Positions 36,356 through 48,299 of a stretch of DNA of 49,076 bases are shown here, piece after piece; position 1 is the stretch's first letter, and every line of letters starts with the position of its first letter. The position numbers and the translations under genes were made by a program. The notes under the pieces are model-generated. The model saw only the letters and a list, made by a program, of their open reading frames with translations. It made no database searches and was not told the DNA's origin. Source of the DNA: Alphaproteobacteria bacterium (GTDB taxonomy: Bacteria; Pseudomonadota; Alphaproteobacteria; Rhizobiales; Xanthobacteraceae); the NCBI GenBank assembly GCA_005884765.1, contig VAZV01000187.1:1-49076 (forward strand), given 5' to 3'.

Positions 36356-36383
36356 AAGGCCGGATTTGCCTCCGGCCTTTATC
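36356..36383 (+). terminator. Intrinsic terminator after the phosphoesterase gene
   Basis: AAGGCCGGA (36356-36364) pairs with TCCGGCCTT (36371-36379) around 6 nt, and a short T-run and ATC follow. It ends only 13 bp before the TTG start of the next gene. Confidence 0.75.
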
Positions 36384-36395
36384 GTGGAGTGACCC

Positions 36396-37961
36396 TTGAA
36401 GATTGCTGCGCCGCTGCGTGCCAATTTGCTGGCGATCCATGAGGCGCGACGTGCATTTGCAGGCGGAGATTTAATGACCGCCGAGCGGATTTGCGCGGAG
36501 CTGCTGGCGCGCGCGCCGGACGATGGCACCGCCTGGGCACTTTTGACCGAAACCGCGCTGCGGCGGGGCCGCATCGAGGCGGCCGTCGTCTGCGCCAATC
36601 GCGCGGTCGCTTTCATGCCAAAAGATCCAATCGCGCTCATCTTGCGCGCGAAATGCCTGTTTGTTTCCGGCGAGGCAAGTCAGGCGCTGGAAGCAGCTGA
36701 CGCCGCCGCAAAGCTGATCGGCGCAGCCCCCGAAACGCTGGACGCGCTCGGGGCGATCTTCGGCCTGCTCGGATTACACGAAAGGGCAAAACAATACTTC
36801 CTGCGCGCGGTCGCCGCCCGTCCCGACGTGCCGCAGTATTTGTTCAATCTGGCGGCGACCGAGCGAATGATCGGCGCTCTGGAAGAGGCCGAAGCACATT
36901 GCAATGCTGCGATCGCACGCGACCGGAGTTACGGTCTTGCCCACTATTTGCGCTCGGACCTGCGCATCCAGACCGCCGATCGCAATCATATCGCGGAAAT
37001 GGAAGCGCTGATCGGCGAGGGCAGGTTGGCGCCGCCGAGCGAGGTGATGCTGCGCTTTGCGCTGGCCAAGGAATACGAGGACCTCGACTTGCATGCACGC
37101 GCGTTCGATCATGTCGATGCCGGCTGCGAGCTGCAGCGCCGCTCACTGGCGTACGATCATCGGGCCGAGATCGCGGAGATCGACCGGATCACCCAGACCC
37201 ATACGCGAGCCTGGATGGATGCCGCCCCCTCAGGTTGTTCGGCCGCTGCGCCGGTGTTCGTTGCCGGGCTGCCGCGCACTGGCACGACGCTGGTCGAGCG
37301 CATTATCGGCAGTCATCCCACGATGCGCTCGGCGGGGGAAACCAGCGCATTCGCAACCGAGATGCGCCGCGCCATGACGGACAAGGCAGGCGGAAGCAAT
37401 CCGGCCGATATCGGCAAACGCTACATCGAACAGGTGACGGCGTTCCGCGTGTCGAAGGATGCTCGTTTTATCGACAAGACACTGCAAAACTACCTTTACT
37501 GCGGCTTGATTCACGCGGCGCTGCCGGCGGCGAAAATCATCTTGCTGCAGCGGCATCCGATGGACGCATGCTGGGCCATCTACAAGGCGCACTTTCAAGG
37601 CAAATTCGCGTTCTCCTATCATCAGATCGAGTTGGCGGAATACTATCTGGCGTATCGCCGGCTTTCGCGGCACTGGCGGATGACGCTGCCGCCCGGCGTG
37701 CTCATGGAAATAAATTACGAGGACATCGTCGCCGATCAATCGGCGGCAAGCCGACGTCTGATCGACTTCGTGGGACTTCCCTGGGACGATGAGGTGTTGC
37801 GATTTCACCAAAGCGCGGCGCCGTCTGCGACCGCGAGCGCCGTTCAGGTGCGGCGTCCGGTCTATTCGTCTTCGGTCGGCAAATGGCGGAATCATGCGGA
37901 ACGGCTGGCGCCGCTGCGGGCGCGGCTGGCGCGCGAGATTCCCGAAGTGGAGTTGGCGTGA
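36396..37961 (+). CDS. TPR-repeat sulfotransferase
   Basis: The 521-residue product combines N-terminal tetratricopeptide repeats (about residues 10-230) with a sulfotransferase domain (about 285-500). The PAPS-binding loop is VFVAGLPRTGTTLVERIIGSHP in shortened form PRTGTT near 292. A second PAPS contact region with IILLQRHPMDACW lies near 385 and EINYEDIV near 440. Such proteins transfer sulfate to peptides or glycans; the target is unknown. The start is TTG at 36396 with GGAG seven bases upstream, directly behind the terminator of the preceding gene, so its promoter must overlap that terminator or lie upstream with read-through. Confidence 0.85.
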   Translation: MKIAAPLRANLLAIHEARRAFAGGDLMTAERICAELLARAPDDGTAWALLTETALRRGRIEAAVVCANRAVAFMPKDPIALILRAKCLFVSGEASQALEAADAAAKLIGAAPETLDALGAIFGLLGLHERAKQYFLRAVAARPDVPQYLFNLAATERMIGALEEAEAHCNAAIARDRSYGLAHYLRSDLRIQTADRNHIAEMEALIGEGRLAPPSEVMLRFALAKEYEDLDLHARAFDHVDAGCELQRRSLAYDHRAEIAEIDRITQTHTRAWMDAAPSGCSAAAPVFVAGLPRTGTTLVERIIGSHPTMRSAGETSAFATEMRRAMTDKAGGSNPADIGKRYIEQVTAFRVSKDARFIDKTLQNYLYCGLIHAALPAAKIILLQRHPMDACWAIYKAHFQGKFAFSYHQIELAEYYLAYRRLSRHWRMTLPPGVLMEINYEDIVADQSAASRRLIDFVGLPWDDEVLRFHQSAAPSATASAVQVRRPVYSSSVGKWRNHAERLAPLRARLAREIPEVELA

Positions 37962-38061
37962 GGCCGTGGCAGCGCGAGCCCCTGCGTGCTCGTTGGCTTA
38001 CCAGGCCCGCGTCTGTGCTCGTTTTCCCTTTCCCAAATGCTTGTGAGCGCCGACGCCGCGA

Positions 38062-38538
38062 TCATCCCCGCCCGCGATAGGGCGCGACGGCCTGATCCGG
38101 AATCCAGAGGCCCTTCGGCAGTTTGCCGGTCTGCCAGAACACGTCGATCGGAATACCGCCGCGCGGGTACCAGTAGCCGCCGATGCGCAGCCATTTCGGC
38201 TTGATCTCATCCGCGATCCGCTTGCCGATCATGACCGTGCAGTCCTCGTGGAACGCGCCGTGGTTGCGAAAGCTCGCGACATAAAGTTTTAGCGATTTCG
38301 ACTCCAGCAGCCACTGGCCCGGCGCATAGTCGATGACGAGATGCGCGAAATCCGGCTGCCCCGTGACCGGGCAGATCGAAGTGAATTCCGGCGCCGTGAA
38401 CCGCACCAGATAATCCGTGTCGCTTTGCGGGTTGGGCACGCGATCGATCTGCGCCTCGTCGGGGGTCTTCGGCCATTCCACGGCGCGGCCGAGTTGCAGG
38501 GCGGACGATTTTGCCATTTTGTTGGGCTTCTTCGACAT
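38062..38538 (-). CDS. queF: NADPH-dependent 7-cyano-7-deazaguanine reductase (QueF)
   Basis: The 158-residue product reduces preQ0 to preQ1 in queuosine biosynthesis. It is the short, unimodular QueF type. [16 protein letters not shown] contains the active-site cysteine and aspartate, and [24 protein letters not shown] is the QueF family motif (ESKSLK). It is convergent with the sulfotransferase gene, 100 bp away, and divergent from eno. Start at the ATG at 38538. Confidence 0.95.
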   Translation of the reverse strand: MSKKPNKMAKSSALQLGRAVEWPKTPDEAQIDRVPNPQSDTDYLVRFTAPEFTSICPVTGQPDFAHLVIDYAPGQWLLESKSLKLYVASFRNHGAFHEDCTVMIGKRIADEIKPKWLRIGGYWYPRGGIPIDVFWQTGKLPKGLWIPDQAVAPYRGRG

Positions 38539-38561
38539 AGCGGTTTCTTAGCCAATCATGA

Positions 38562-39935
<1,374 letters not shown>

Positions 39936-39975
39936 GTTCGCGCCAATATTTCAAGAAACAAACGGGAGGATTCCG

Positions 39976-41115
39976 ATGAGTGACGCCAAGACCGGGCTTC
40001 AGTTGCGCTCGCTGATCAAGAAGAGCGGCGAGCTCGAGATATCGCTCATGAACGTTCCGATTCCCGAGCCGGCGGAAGACGAGATTGTCGTCCGGGTCGA
40101 GGCCAGCCCAATCAATCCGTCGGACCTTGGACTTTTGACCGGCGCTGCCGACCTGACGACGGCGAAAGCATCCGGCACGAAGGAATCTCCCGTCATCAGC
40201 GCGAAGGTCCCGGAAGCGGGGATGCGGGCGATGGCGGGACGGCTTGATGAATCCATGCCGGTCGGCAACGAAGGCGCCGGCGTCGTCGTCAAGACCGGAT
40301 CATCGGACGCTGCCAAGGCGCTGATGGGCAAGATGGTCGCCATGATCGGCGGAGCGATGTACGCGCAGTACCGCTGCATCAAGGCGAGGGACGTGCTGGA
40401 GCTGCCATCAGGCACCACCGCCGCCGAAGGCGCGTCCTGCTTTGTCAATCCGCTGACGTCGCTCGGCATGACCGAGACCATGCGGCGCGAAGGCCACAAG
40501 GCGCTGGTGCACACCGCGGCGGCTTCCAATCTTGGCCAGATGCTCAACAAGATCTGCCTCAAGGACGGCATCGCTCTCGTTAATATTGTGCGGAGCCGAG
40601 AGCAGGCCGACATCCTGCGCAACATCGGCGCCAAACATATCGTCGATTCCACCGCGCCGACCTTCATGGACGATCTAATCGTGGCGCTAGCGGAAACCGG
40701 CGCGACGCTGGCCTTCGACGCCATCGGCGGCGGCAAGCTCGCCGGCCAGATTCTGACGTGCATGGAGACGGCGATCAACAAAACGGCAAAGGTCTATAGC
40801 CGGTACGGATCGAATGTGCACAAGCAGGTCTATATTTATGGCGGCCTCGACACACGTCCGACCGAACTCAATAGAGCGTTCGGCATGGCCTGGGGCATCG
40901 GCGGCTGGCTGTTATTCCCCTTCCTGATGAAAATCGGCCCGGCCGATGGCGCGAGGTTGCGTCAGCGGGTGATCGCCGAACTGAAGACCACCTTTGCCAG
41001 CCATTACACTAAAGTGGTGTCGCTGCAGGAAGCGCTCGCGCTTTCCAACATCGCCGTTTATGCCAAGCGCTCGACCGGCGAGAAGTTTCTGATCAACCCG
41101 AACAAGGCCGGATGA
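39976..41115 (+). CDS. MDR-family dehydrogenase, zinc-independent quinone-reductase-like
   Basis: The 379-residue product has the medium-chain dehydrogenase/reductase fold. An N-terminal GroES-like domain (SPINPSDLGLL at about 48) is followed by a Rossmann domain (about 165-300). The catalytic-zinc motif GHE is PVGNEGAGVVV here, and zinc-binding cysteines are absent, so it belongs to the zinc-free quinone oxidoreductase type. The nucleotide loop TAAASNLGQML is a degenerate AxxGxxG. A GGGAGGA site precedes the ATG, 41 bp after eno. Substrate unknown. Confidence 0.85.
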   Translation: MSDAKTGLQLRSLIKKSGELEISLMNVPIPEPAEDEIVVRVEASPINPSDLGLLTGAADLTTAKASGTKESPVISAKVPEAGMRAMAGRLDESMPVGNEGAGVVVKTGSSDAAKALMGKMVAMIGGAMYAQYRCIKARDVLELPSGTTAAEGASCFVNPLTSLGMTETMRREGHKALVHTAAASNLGQMLNKICLKDGIALVNIVRSREQADILRNIGAKHIVDSTAPTFMDDLIVALAETGATLAFDAIGGGKLAGQILTCMETAINKTAKVYSRYGSNVHKQVYIYGGLDTRPTELNRAFGMAWGIGGWLLFPFLMKIGPADGARLRQRVIAELKTTFASHYTKVVSLQEALALSNIAVYAKRSTGEKFLINPNKAG

Positions 41116-41244
41116 CATCGGGCGCTTACCCCGTTACGTCTGCGCGAACGCAGCGTTTCCAAAATTGCACGATCAATGCACTTGCATGTTTCTAGCGGTG
41201 TGGCTTAAGTGACGCCTTCGGTCCCGCTTCGAGAAGGAAATTCC

Positions 41245-41802
41245 ATGGCCTCCCCGTATTCCATCGTCACGATCGTCGGCAGCCTGCGCAAGGCGAGCTT
41301 TACGCTCAAGATCGCCAATGCGCTGGCGAAGCTTGCGCCGGCTTCGCTCAAGCTCGACGTCACGACGTTGCACGGCATTTCATTCTTCAATCAGGACCTC
41401 GAGGCCGCGCCGCCGGCCGACTGGCTGGCGTTTCGCGAGAAATTGCAGAAGTCGAGCGGCGTCCTGTTCGTCACGCCGGAATATAACCGTTCGATTCCCG
41501 GCGTGTTGAAGAACGCCATCGACGTCGGATCGCGGCCCTACGGCAAAAGCTCGTTCCTCGGCAAGCCGACCGGCATCGTCTCCAATTCACCGGGACCGCT
41601 CGGCGGCGTCAGCGCGGCCAAACATTTGCAGAATATCCTGCCGGGCATTTGCGGCCCGATCCTGGGGCAGCCGGAAATCTACCTGAACGCCGTCGGCGAC
41701 GCGTTCGACGACCAGGGCAATCTCACCAAGGAACCGATGAAGAAGGTGCTGCAGCAATATATCGATGCGTTTGCCGCCTTCATCGAAAAGCAGGACAAAT
41801 AA
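41245..41802 (+). CDS. NAD(P)H-dependent FMN reductase
   Basis: The 185-residue product is a flavodoxin-fold reductase of the ChrR/YieF type, which reduces quinones, chromate or azo compounds with FMN. It shows VGSLRKASFTLKIANAL for the phosphate loop and LFVTPEYNRSIPGVLKNAIDVGSRP in part (PEYN motif) for the flavin ring. The start at 41245 (MASPYSIVTIVG, with GAGAAGGAA upstream) is chosen over an in-frame ATG at 41209. It stands alone between two intergenic gaps of about 130 and 210 bp. Confidence 0.9.
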   Translation: MASPYSIVTIVGSLRKASFTLKIANALAKLAPASLKLDVTTLHGISFFNQDLEAAPPADWLAFREKLQKSSGVLFVTPEYNRSIPGVLKNAIDVGSRPYGKSSFLGKPTGIVSNSPGPLGGVSAAKHLQNILPGICGPILGQPEIYLNAVGDAFDDQGNLTKEPMKKVLQQYIDAFAAFIEKQDK

Positions 41803-42011
41803 GGCAGCCCCTCGGCGTCCCGTCATCGCTGATCTCGGAACCTGGGCGCGCTAGGAGACGTCGCTGCCCTTGAAGCACCGACGTGTGTCCAGCGTTGCCG
41901 GTTTGCTGATGCCGCTTGCGGCATTCACTGCTATAACCTTGCCAAGTAAACGGGGCCGGCGCCTGCGCCGGTGGCGGGCTATAGCGAGCGGATATTGGGA
42001 AGGCGGGAGCC

Positions 42012-42815
42012 ATGGACCAGACGACATTTCCGAACTTGAGCGATCGCGCGGCCAGCACCAAAGCGCTTATTGACTACATCGTTGGCTCGATCGATCAGGC
42101 CAAGGGGGCGGCCAAGCCGTTCTTTCACCTGGAATTCGAGCATTTTTTCCCTGAAAGCATCTATTCCCTGATGCTGCAGGCGATGCCCAGCGCCGCTGAT
42201 TATCGTCCTATGCATGGCCGCAGCCGAAGCAACGACCTCGACGACGGCACGCACACCCGCGTGAAAATCGATCTGTTTCCGGAATATATCCGTCACCTTC
42301 CGCCCGGGAAGCTCGCCATCTGGCGCATTGTCGGTGCCGCCTTGTGCTCGGAGCCGGTGAAGAATGCGTTTCGGCGCAAGCTCGCGCCTGGCCTCGAAAA
42401 ACGCTTCGGCAGCGAGTTTGCCTCGGTCGGCATGTACCCCATCCCGATCCTGACCCGCGATATTCCCGGCTACAGCATTGCGCCCCACACCGATACCCGC
42501 TGGAAGGGGATTACCGTTCAGCTCTATCTGCCGAGCGACGACGCCAACACCGATATCGGAACCATCTTCCATGACGTGCTGCCTGACGGCACCAAGCCCA
42601 AAGTCGCGCAGATGAAGTTTTCGCGCAATTCGGGCTATGCCTTTGCCGTTGGCACCGATACCTGGCATTCCGCGGACCGGGTGCATGACGGGGTCAAGAC
42701 GCGCGACAGCATCCTGTTGACCTATTTCGTCGATGCCGGACCATTCAAGGTGTTGCGCAACCGCGGCAAGCGCTTCGGCAATTTCCTGCTCAACGAGATC
42801 CGCAACCGAACCTGA
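42012..42815 (+). CDS. 2-oxoglutarate/Fe(II)-oxygenase-like protein
   Basis: The 267-residue product looks like a double-stranded beta-helix oxygenase. APHTDTRWKG (about residue 158) supplies the HxD iron ligands, TDTWHSADRV (about 217) the distal histidine, and KTRDSILLTYF the arginine that would bind 2-oxoglutarate. This resembles prolyl-hydroxylase-like enzymes in sugar-modifying or methyltransferase clusters. A GGCGGGAG site precedes the ATG. The substrate is unknown. The 196-bp gap before it has a small CCGGCGCC/GCGCCGG hairpin near 41956. Confidence 0.75.
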   Translation: MDQTTFPNLSDRAASTKALIDYIVGSIDQAKGAAKPFFHLEFEHFFPESIYSLMLQAMPSAADYRPMHGRSRSNDLDDGTHTRVKIDLFPEYIRHLPPGKLAIWRIVGAALCSEPVKNAFRRKLAPGLEKRFGSEFASVGMYPIPILTRDIPGYSIAPHTDTRWKGITVQLYLPSDDANTDIGTIFHDVLPDGTKPKVAQMKFSRNSGYAFAVGTDTWHSADRVHDGVKTRDSILLTYFVDAGPFKVLRNRGKRFGNFLLNEIRNRT

Positions 42816-42929
42816 CGACTGAATTCGGCCCCTGCGGCGATGCCGGTTCTGACATCACGGTTCGGCGATCGCGATGAGGGATCGCGTCGTTAACAGGGCG
42901 TTAACCCGGGGCTATGCATCTTCGCGGCC

Positions 42930-43247
42930 ATGGTCACGCGTTCCCGCCTCAAATCGATCCTGACCGGGCTTGCCCTCTACACGATGGCGGCATTGCTGGT
43001 CGGCTATTTCGGCGTCAACGCCTATACTGGGAAGTACGGCTTGAACGCACGGCAGGAACTCGATCAGGAGATCATTGCGCTGACAAGTGAGCTCGCGCGG
43101 CTAAGGCGCGAGCGGGCGGAGAGCGAGCAGCGCGTATCGCTGTTGCGGTCCGATCGGGTCGACCCCGACATGCTGGACGAGCGCGCGCGCTATCAGCTCG
43201 ACTATGCCAATCCGCACGATCTGGTCCGGATGAACAATCCGAACTGA
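42930..43247 (+). CDS. ftsB: Septum formation initiator FtsB/DivIC family
   Basis: The 105-residue product is a small bitopic membrane protein of the divisome that joins FtsL and FtsQ. It has a short cytoplasmic start, one membrane helix (about 11-30, LTGLALYTMAALLVGYFG), a periplasmic coiled coil (about 40-75, rich in Glu/Leu/Arg) and the conserved end DERARYQLDYANPHDLV. Its position between eno and pdhA is the usual one in alphaproteobacteria. Confidence 0.9.
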   Translation: MVTRSRLKSILTGLALYTMAALLVGYFGVNAYTGKYGLNARQELDQEIIALTSELARLRRERAESEQRVSLLRSDRVDPDMLDERARYQLDYANPHDLVRMNNPN

Positions 43248-43461
43248 CCTTGCTGATCGGAGCACGGTCTTATCCGAAAGAGCCGGCGCCACCTTCCGCA
43301 TCGTGCTCAAATTTCAAAAAGCCGCCACATCGATTTCAAAAATGTCGCGCCGCGTTGCACTGCGGTATGGCCGAAATTTTGGTGCCGCCACGCAATCCTT
43401 TCGTATGCGTTTGAGTTGGGATAGACAGGGCTTACCCATTCTCTCGTTTCCGGAAATTGTC

Positions 43462-44484
43462 ATGGCCGTAGCCAAGAAAAGCGATGTGAAAGAAAAAGGT
43501 CAGGACAGGGGGAACGGCTCCCCTCCGGAATTCACCAAGGAGCAGGAACTGGTCGCATTGCGCGCCATGCTCTTGATCCGGCGGTTTGAGGAGAAGGCCG
43601 GCCAGCTCTACGGCATGGGCGCCATCGGCGGCTTTTGCCATCTCTATATCGGCCAGGAAGCCGTCGTCGTCGGCATGCAGATGGCCCTGAAAATGGGCGA
43701 TCAGGTCATAACTGGATACCGCGATCACGGGCACATGCTGGGCACGGAAATGGACCCCAAGGGCGTCCTGGCTGAATTGACCGGACGTCATGGCGGCTAT
43801 TCCAAGGGCAAGGGCGGCTCCATGCACATGTTCAGCAAGGAGAAGAATTTCTTCGGCGGCCACGGCATTGTCGGCGCCCAAGTGCCGCTTGGTACCGGCC
43901 TTGCCTTCGCCAATCGCTATCGCGGCAACGATTTTGTCAGCCTGACCTATTTCGGCGACGGTGCGGCGAACCAAGGCCAAGTCTACGAAAGCTTCAATAT
44001 GGCGGAGCTGTGGAAGCTTCCGGTGATCTACGTCATCGAGAACAATCGCTACGCGATGGGCACGTCCGTAAGCCGTTCCTCAGCGCAAACCGACTTTTCC
44101 AAACGCGGCATTTCCTTCAACATTCCGGGCGAGCAGGTCGATGGGATGGACGTCCGTGCGGTGAAGGCCGCAGGCGACAAGGCGATCGCATGGTGCCGGG
44201 CCGGCAAGGGTCCCTATATTCTGGAAATGCAGACCTACCGCTACCGCGGCCATTCAATGTCGGACCCCGCGAAATATCGTACCCGCGAGGAAGTCGATAA
44301 GGTACGGCACGATCAGGACCCGATCGAGCAGGTCCGCAATCGGCTGCTGGCGGCCAAGATGGACGAGCAGGAGTTGAAGGCCATCGATGCCGAGGTACGC
44401 CAGATCGTCAATGCCGCAGCGGATTTCGCGCAACACGATGCCGAGCCCGATCCATCCGAACTCTATACCGATGTCTATCGTTGA
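43462..44484 (+). CDS. pdhA: Pyruvate dehydrogenase E1 component, alpha subunit
   Basis: The 340-residue product binds thiamine diphosphate with PdhB and decarboxylates pyruvate. Motifs are GFCHLYIGQEAVVVG, GYRDHGHML, KGKGGSMHMF, and the thiamine diphosphate motif GDGAANQGQVYESFNMA through IENNRYAMGT. An extended open frame reaches 43303, but MAVAKKSDVKEKGQ at 43462 fits the family start. It is the first gene of the pdh operon. Confidence 0.97.
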   Translation: MAVAKKSDVKEKGQDRGNGSPPEFTKEQELVALRAMLLIRRFEEKAGQLYGMGAIGGFCHLYIGQEAVVVGMQMALKMGDQVITGYRDHGHMLGTEMDPKGVLAELTGRHGGYSKGKGGSMHMFSKEKNFFGGHGIVGAQVPLGTGLAFANRYRGNDFVSLTYFGDGAANQGQVYESFNMAELWKLPVIYVIENNRYAMGTSVSRSSAQTDFSKRGISFNIPGEQVDGMDVRAVKAAGDKAIAWCRAGKGPYILEMQTYRYRGHSMSDPAKYRTREEVDKVRHDQDPIEQVRNRLLAAKMDEQELKAIDAEVRQIVNAAADFAQHDAEPDPSELYTDVYR

Positions 44485-44615
44485 CGTTCGCAAAAGCACG
44501 CTCGCGGATCTGATCCGACGGCGGACACCGGTTTTGCGGACAGAACGCGCGTCGAACAAAGTGCAAGTGCCAAACCAAGCGCAGATCCAATTAAAGAGTG
44601 ATTTCCGGAGCTGAT

Positions 44616-46025
<1,410 letters not shown>

Positions 46026-46028
46026 ATC

Positions 46029-46334
46029 ATGGCCGGTCCCAAGGAGCAGCCCTTGCCTCCGGATGTCATCGGCCGTGATGATGCCACCGAGGTGTTGCGC
46101 GCCTTTGTCGTCGATAGCGGACTTTCCATCGCTTTCACCCGCGCGTTCGAGGAGCCGGATATGTGGGGTCTGCTGCTCGTCGATATCGCCCGCCATGCCG
46201 CGCGGGCCTATGCCCGCGAGGGCGGGTTTACCGAGGAGGAGGCGCTGACGCGCATCGTCGATATGTTCGAAGCGGAAATCGCCCGGCCGACCGACACGGG
46301 CGTCACCATGCCTCGCCGGCAGCAAGGTCACTGA
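46029..46334 (+). CDS. DUF5076 domain protein
   Basis: The 101-residue product matches the short DUF5076 family, known mainly from Rhizobiales and often placed in the pdh operon. It is soluble and mixed alpha-beta, with LRAFVVDSGLSIAF and WGLLLVDIARHAARAYA as its most conserved-looking parts. It starts 3 bp after the pdhB stop and ends 2 bp before the GTG start of the deaminase gene, so it is translated within the operon. No biochemical function is known. Confidence 0.8.
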   Translation: MAGPKEQPLPPDVIGRDDATEVLRAFVVDSGLSIAFTRAFEEPDMWGLLLVDIARHAARAYAREGGFTEEEALTRIVDMFEAEIARPTDTGVTMPRRQQGH

Positions 46335-46336
46335 CC

Positions 46337-46789
46337 GTGGCAGTTGAACCCCATCATTTCGACTTTATGGCGGAAGCCATTCGCGAGGCCGAGACCAGCA
46401 TCGCGCAAGGCGGCTTGCCGATCGGCGCCGTGCTGACCCGTGACAACAAGATTATTGCACGCGGCCACAATAACCGGGTGCAGGAGAAGAACGTCATCCT
46501 GCACGGCGAGATGTCCTGCCTGCGCAATGCCGGGCTGATCTCCTTTCATAATACCGTGATGTATACGACGCTATCGCCCTGCTCGATGTGTGCGGGCGCA
46601 ATCGGGCTGTTCAAGCTTTCGCTTCTGGTGATTGGGGAGTCCGTGACGTTTCCGGGAAGCAAGGACATCCTGGATCAATTCGGCATTCCCTACATCGATC
46701 TTGCGGACGATCGCTCGATCGACATGATGAAGTCATGGCGGTCGAACCCCGCTAACGAGCGCCTGTGGCAGGGCGACATAGGCAATTGA
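46337..46789 (+). CDS. Nucleoside/cytosine deaminase, yeast Fcy1-like
   Basis: The 150-residue product has the zinc-dependent cytidine-deaminase-like fold. LHGEMSCLRNAG gives the histidine ligand and catalytic glutamate, and TLSPCSMCAGAIGLF gives the two cysteine ligands. It also matches features of yeast cytosine deaminase: GHNNRVQ, a VIGESVTFPGSKD loop, and a C-terminal LWQGDIGN comparable to the yeast DIGE end. Cytosine is therefore a likely substrate. GTG at 46337 is taken as start; ATG at 46367 would shorten it by ten residues. It lies 7 bp before pdhC, inside the pdh operon. Confidence 0.8.
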   Translation: MAVEPHHFDFMAEAIREAETSIAQGGLPIGAVLTRDNKIIARGHNNRVQEKNVILHGEMSCLRNAGLISFHNTVMYTTLSPCSMCAGAIGLFKLSLLVIGESVTFPGSKDILDQFGIPYIDLADDRSIDMMKSWRSNPANERLWQGDIGN

Positions 46790-46796
46790 GGTCAGT

Positions 46797-48134
46797 ATGC
46801 CGATCAACATTCTGATGCCCGCGCTGTCGCCGACGATGGAAAAGGGCAACCTTGCCAAGTGGCTCAAGAAGGAGGGCGACAAGGTCAAGTCCGGCGACGT
46901 GATCGCCGAAATCGAGACCGACAAGGCGACCATGGAAGTCGAGGCGATCGACGAAGGCACCATCGCGAAGATTTTGGTGCCCGAAGGCACGCAGGACGTC
47001 GCCGTCAACGACGTGATCGCGGTGATGGCCGGCGACGGCGAAGATGTGAAGGCGGCCGGCGCAGGTGCGGCTGGCGCGAAACCCGCGCCGAAGCCTCAAG
47101 AAGCGGCGCCCCCCAAGGCTGCAGCGGCGCCTGCTCAAGCGCCTGCGCCAAAACCCGCGCCGGCGCCGGTAGCTGCGCCCGCGCCTCAGGCGGCATCGCC
47201 GGCGCCGCAAACCAACGGCCACGGCCGCATCTTCTCCTCGCCACTAGCCCGACGCCTGGCCAAGGAAGCCGGGATCGAGCTCGGGCGCATCGTCGGCTCA
47301 GGCCCGCATGGCCGTGTGATTGCGCGCGATGTGGAAGAGGCGAAGTCCGGCAAGGCGTTGAAAGCGCCGCCGGCTGCGCCCGGCGCGCCCTCGATGTCGG
47401 ACAAGCAGATCCTCGCGCTGTTCGAACCGGGCTCTTATGAGGTCGTGCCGCATGACGGCATGCGGCGGACCATTGCCCAAAGGCTGACCGCGTCGGTGCA
47501 GACCGTACCGCATTACTATCTGACCATCGATTGCGATATCGGCAAGCTGCTCGCCGCCCGCGAGGAGATCAATGCGGCCGCACCAACCGACAAAGAGAAA
47601 AAGCCGCTCTACAAGCTTTCGGTCAACGATTTTGTCATCAAGGCGATGGCAATTGCCTTGCAGCGGATACCGAATTGCAATGTGAGCTGGACCGAAGGCG
47701 GCATGGTGAAACACAAGCATTCCGACATCGGCGTCGCCGTGGCGATGCCGGGCGGGTTGATTACGCCAATCATCCGCAAGGCGGAGACCAAATCGCTCTC
47801 GATGATCTCCGGCGAAATGAAGGATTTCGCGGCGCGCGCGCGGGCGCGCAAGCTCAAGCCGGAAGAATATCAGGGCGGCACCACCGCGGTCTCCAACCTC
47901 GGCATGTACGGCATCAAGGATTTCACCGCCGTGATCAATCCGCCGCACGCGACGATCCTTGCGGTCGGCACCAGCGAGGAGCGGCCGGTGGTGCACTCGG
48001 GCAAGATCGAGATCGCGCATATGATGAGCGTGACCTTGTCCTGCGATCATCGCGCGATCGACGGCGCGCTTGGCGCCGAACTGATCGGCGCATTCAAGAT
48101 GCTGATCGAAAACCCGGTCATGATGATGGTGTGA
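46797..48134 (+). CDS. pdhC: Dihydrolipoamide acetyltransferase (E2 of pyruvate dehydrogenase)
   Basis: The 445-residue product has one lipoyl domain (residues 2-80, [12 protein letters not shown]), an Ala/Pro-rich linker, and a peripheral subunit-binding domain (about 145-180, SSPLARRLAKEAGIELGRI). The catalytic domain follows, with the active-site CDHRAIDGALGAEL near the C-terminus. It forms the core of the complex and accepts the acetyl group from PdhA/PdhB. A dispersed palindrome separates it from lpd. Confidence 0.97.
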   Translation: MPINILMPALSPTMEKGNLAKWLKKEGDKVKSGDVIAEIETDKATMEVEAIDEGTIAKILVPEGTQDVAVNDVIAVMAGDGEDVKAAGAGAAGAKPAPKPQEAAPPKAAAAPAQAPAPKPAPAPVAAPAPQAASPAPQTNGHGRIFSSPLARRLAKEAGIELGRIVGSGPHGRVIARDVEEAKSGKALKAPPAAPGAPSMSDKQILALFEPGSYEVVPHDGMRRTIAQRLTASVQTVPHYYLTIDCDIGKLLAAREEINAAAPTDKEKKPLYKLSVNDFVIKAMAIALQRIPNCNVSWTEGGMVKHKHSDIGVAVAMPGGLITPIIRKAETKSLSMISGEMKDFAARARARKLKPEEYQGGTTAVSNLGMYGIKDFTAVINPPHATILAVGTSEERPVVHSGKIEIAHMMSVTLSCDHRAIDGALGAELIGAFKMLIENPVMMMV

Positions 48135-48144
48135 CAGGGAGCGT

Positions 48145-48258
48145 CGTCATTGCGAGCGCAGCGAAGCAATCCATCTCACACCACCGGCAGGCTGGATTGC
48201 TTCGTCGCTCCTGCGCAAAATTGCTTCGCAATTTTGTCGTGGGCTCCTCGCAATGACG
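48145..48258. repeat. Dispersed palindromic repeat between pdhC and lpd
   Basis: CGTCATTGCGAG (48145-48156) and CTCGCAATGACG (48247-48258) are perfect 12-bp outer arms. Inside, GAAGCAATCCA pairs with TGGATTGCTTC, and AATTGC with GCAATT. From memory, the CGTCATTGCGAGCGCAGCGAAGC element is repeated many times in Bradyrhizobium genomes. Here it lies within an operon, so it would be transcribed. Confidence 0.8.
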
Positions 48259-48299
48259 GACGATAGGTAATCAGTCCGGTTGAGAACGAGCGCATAAGC

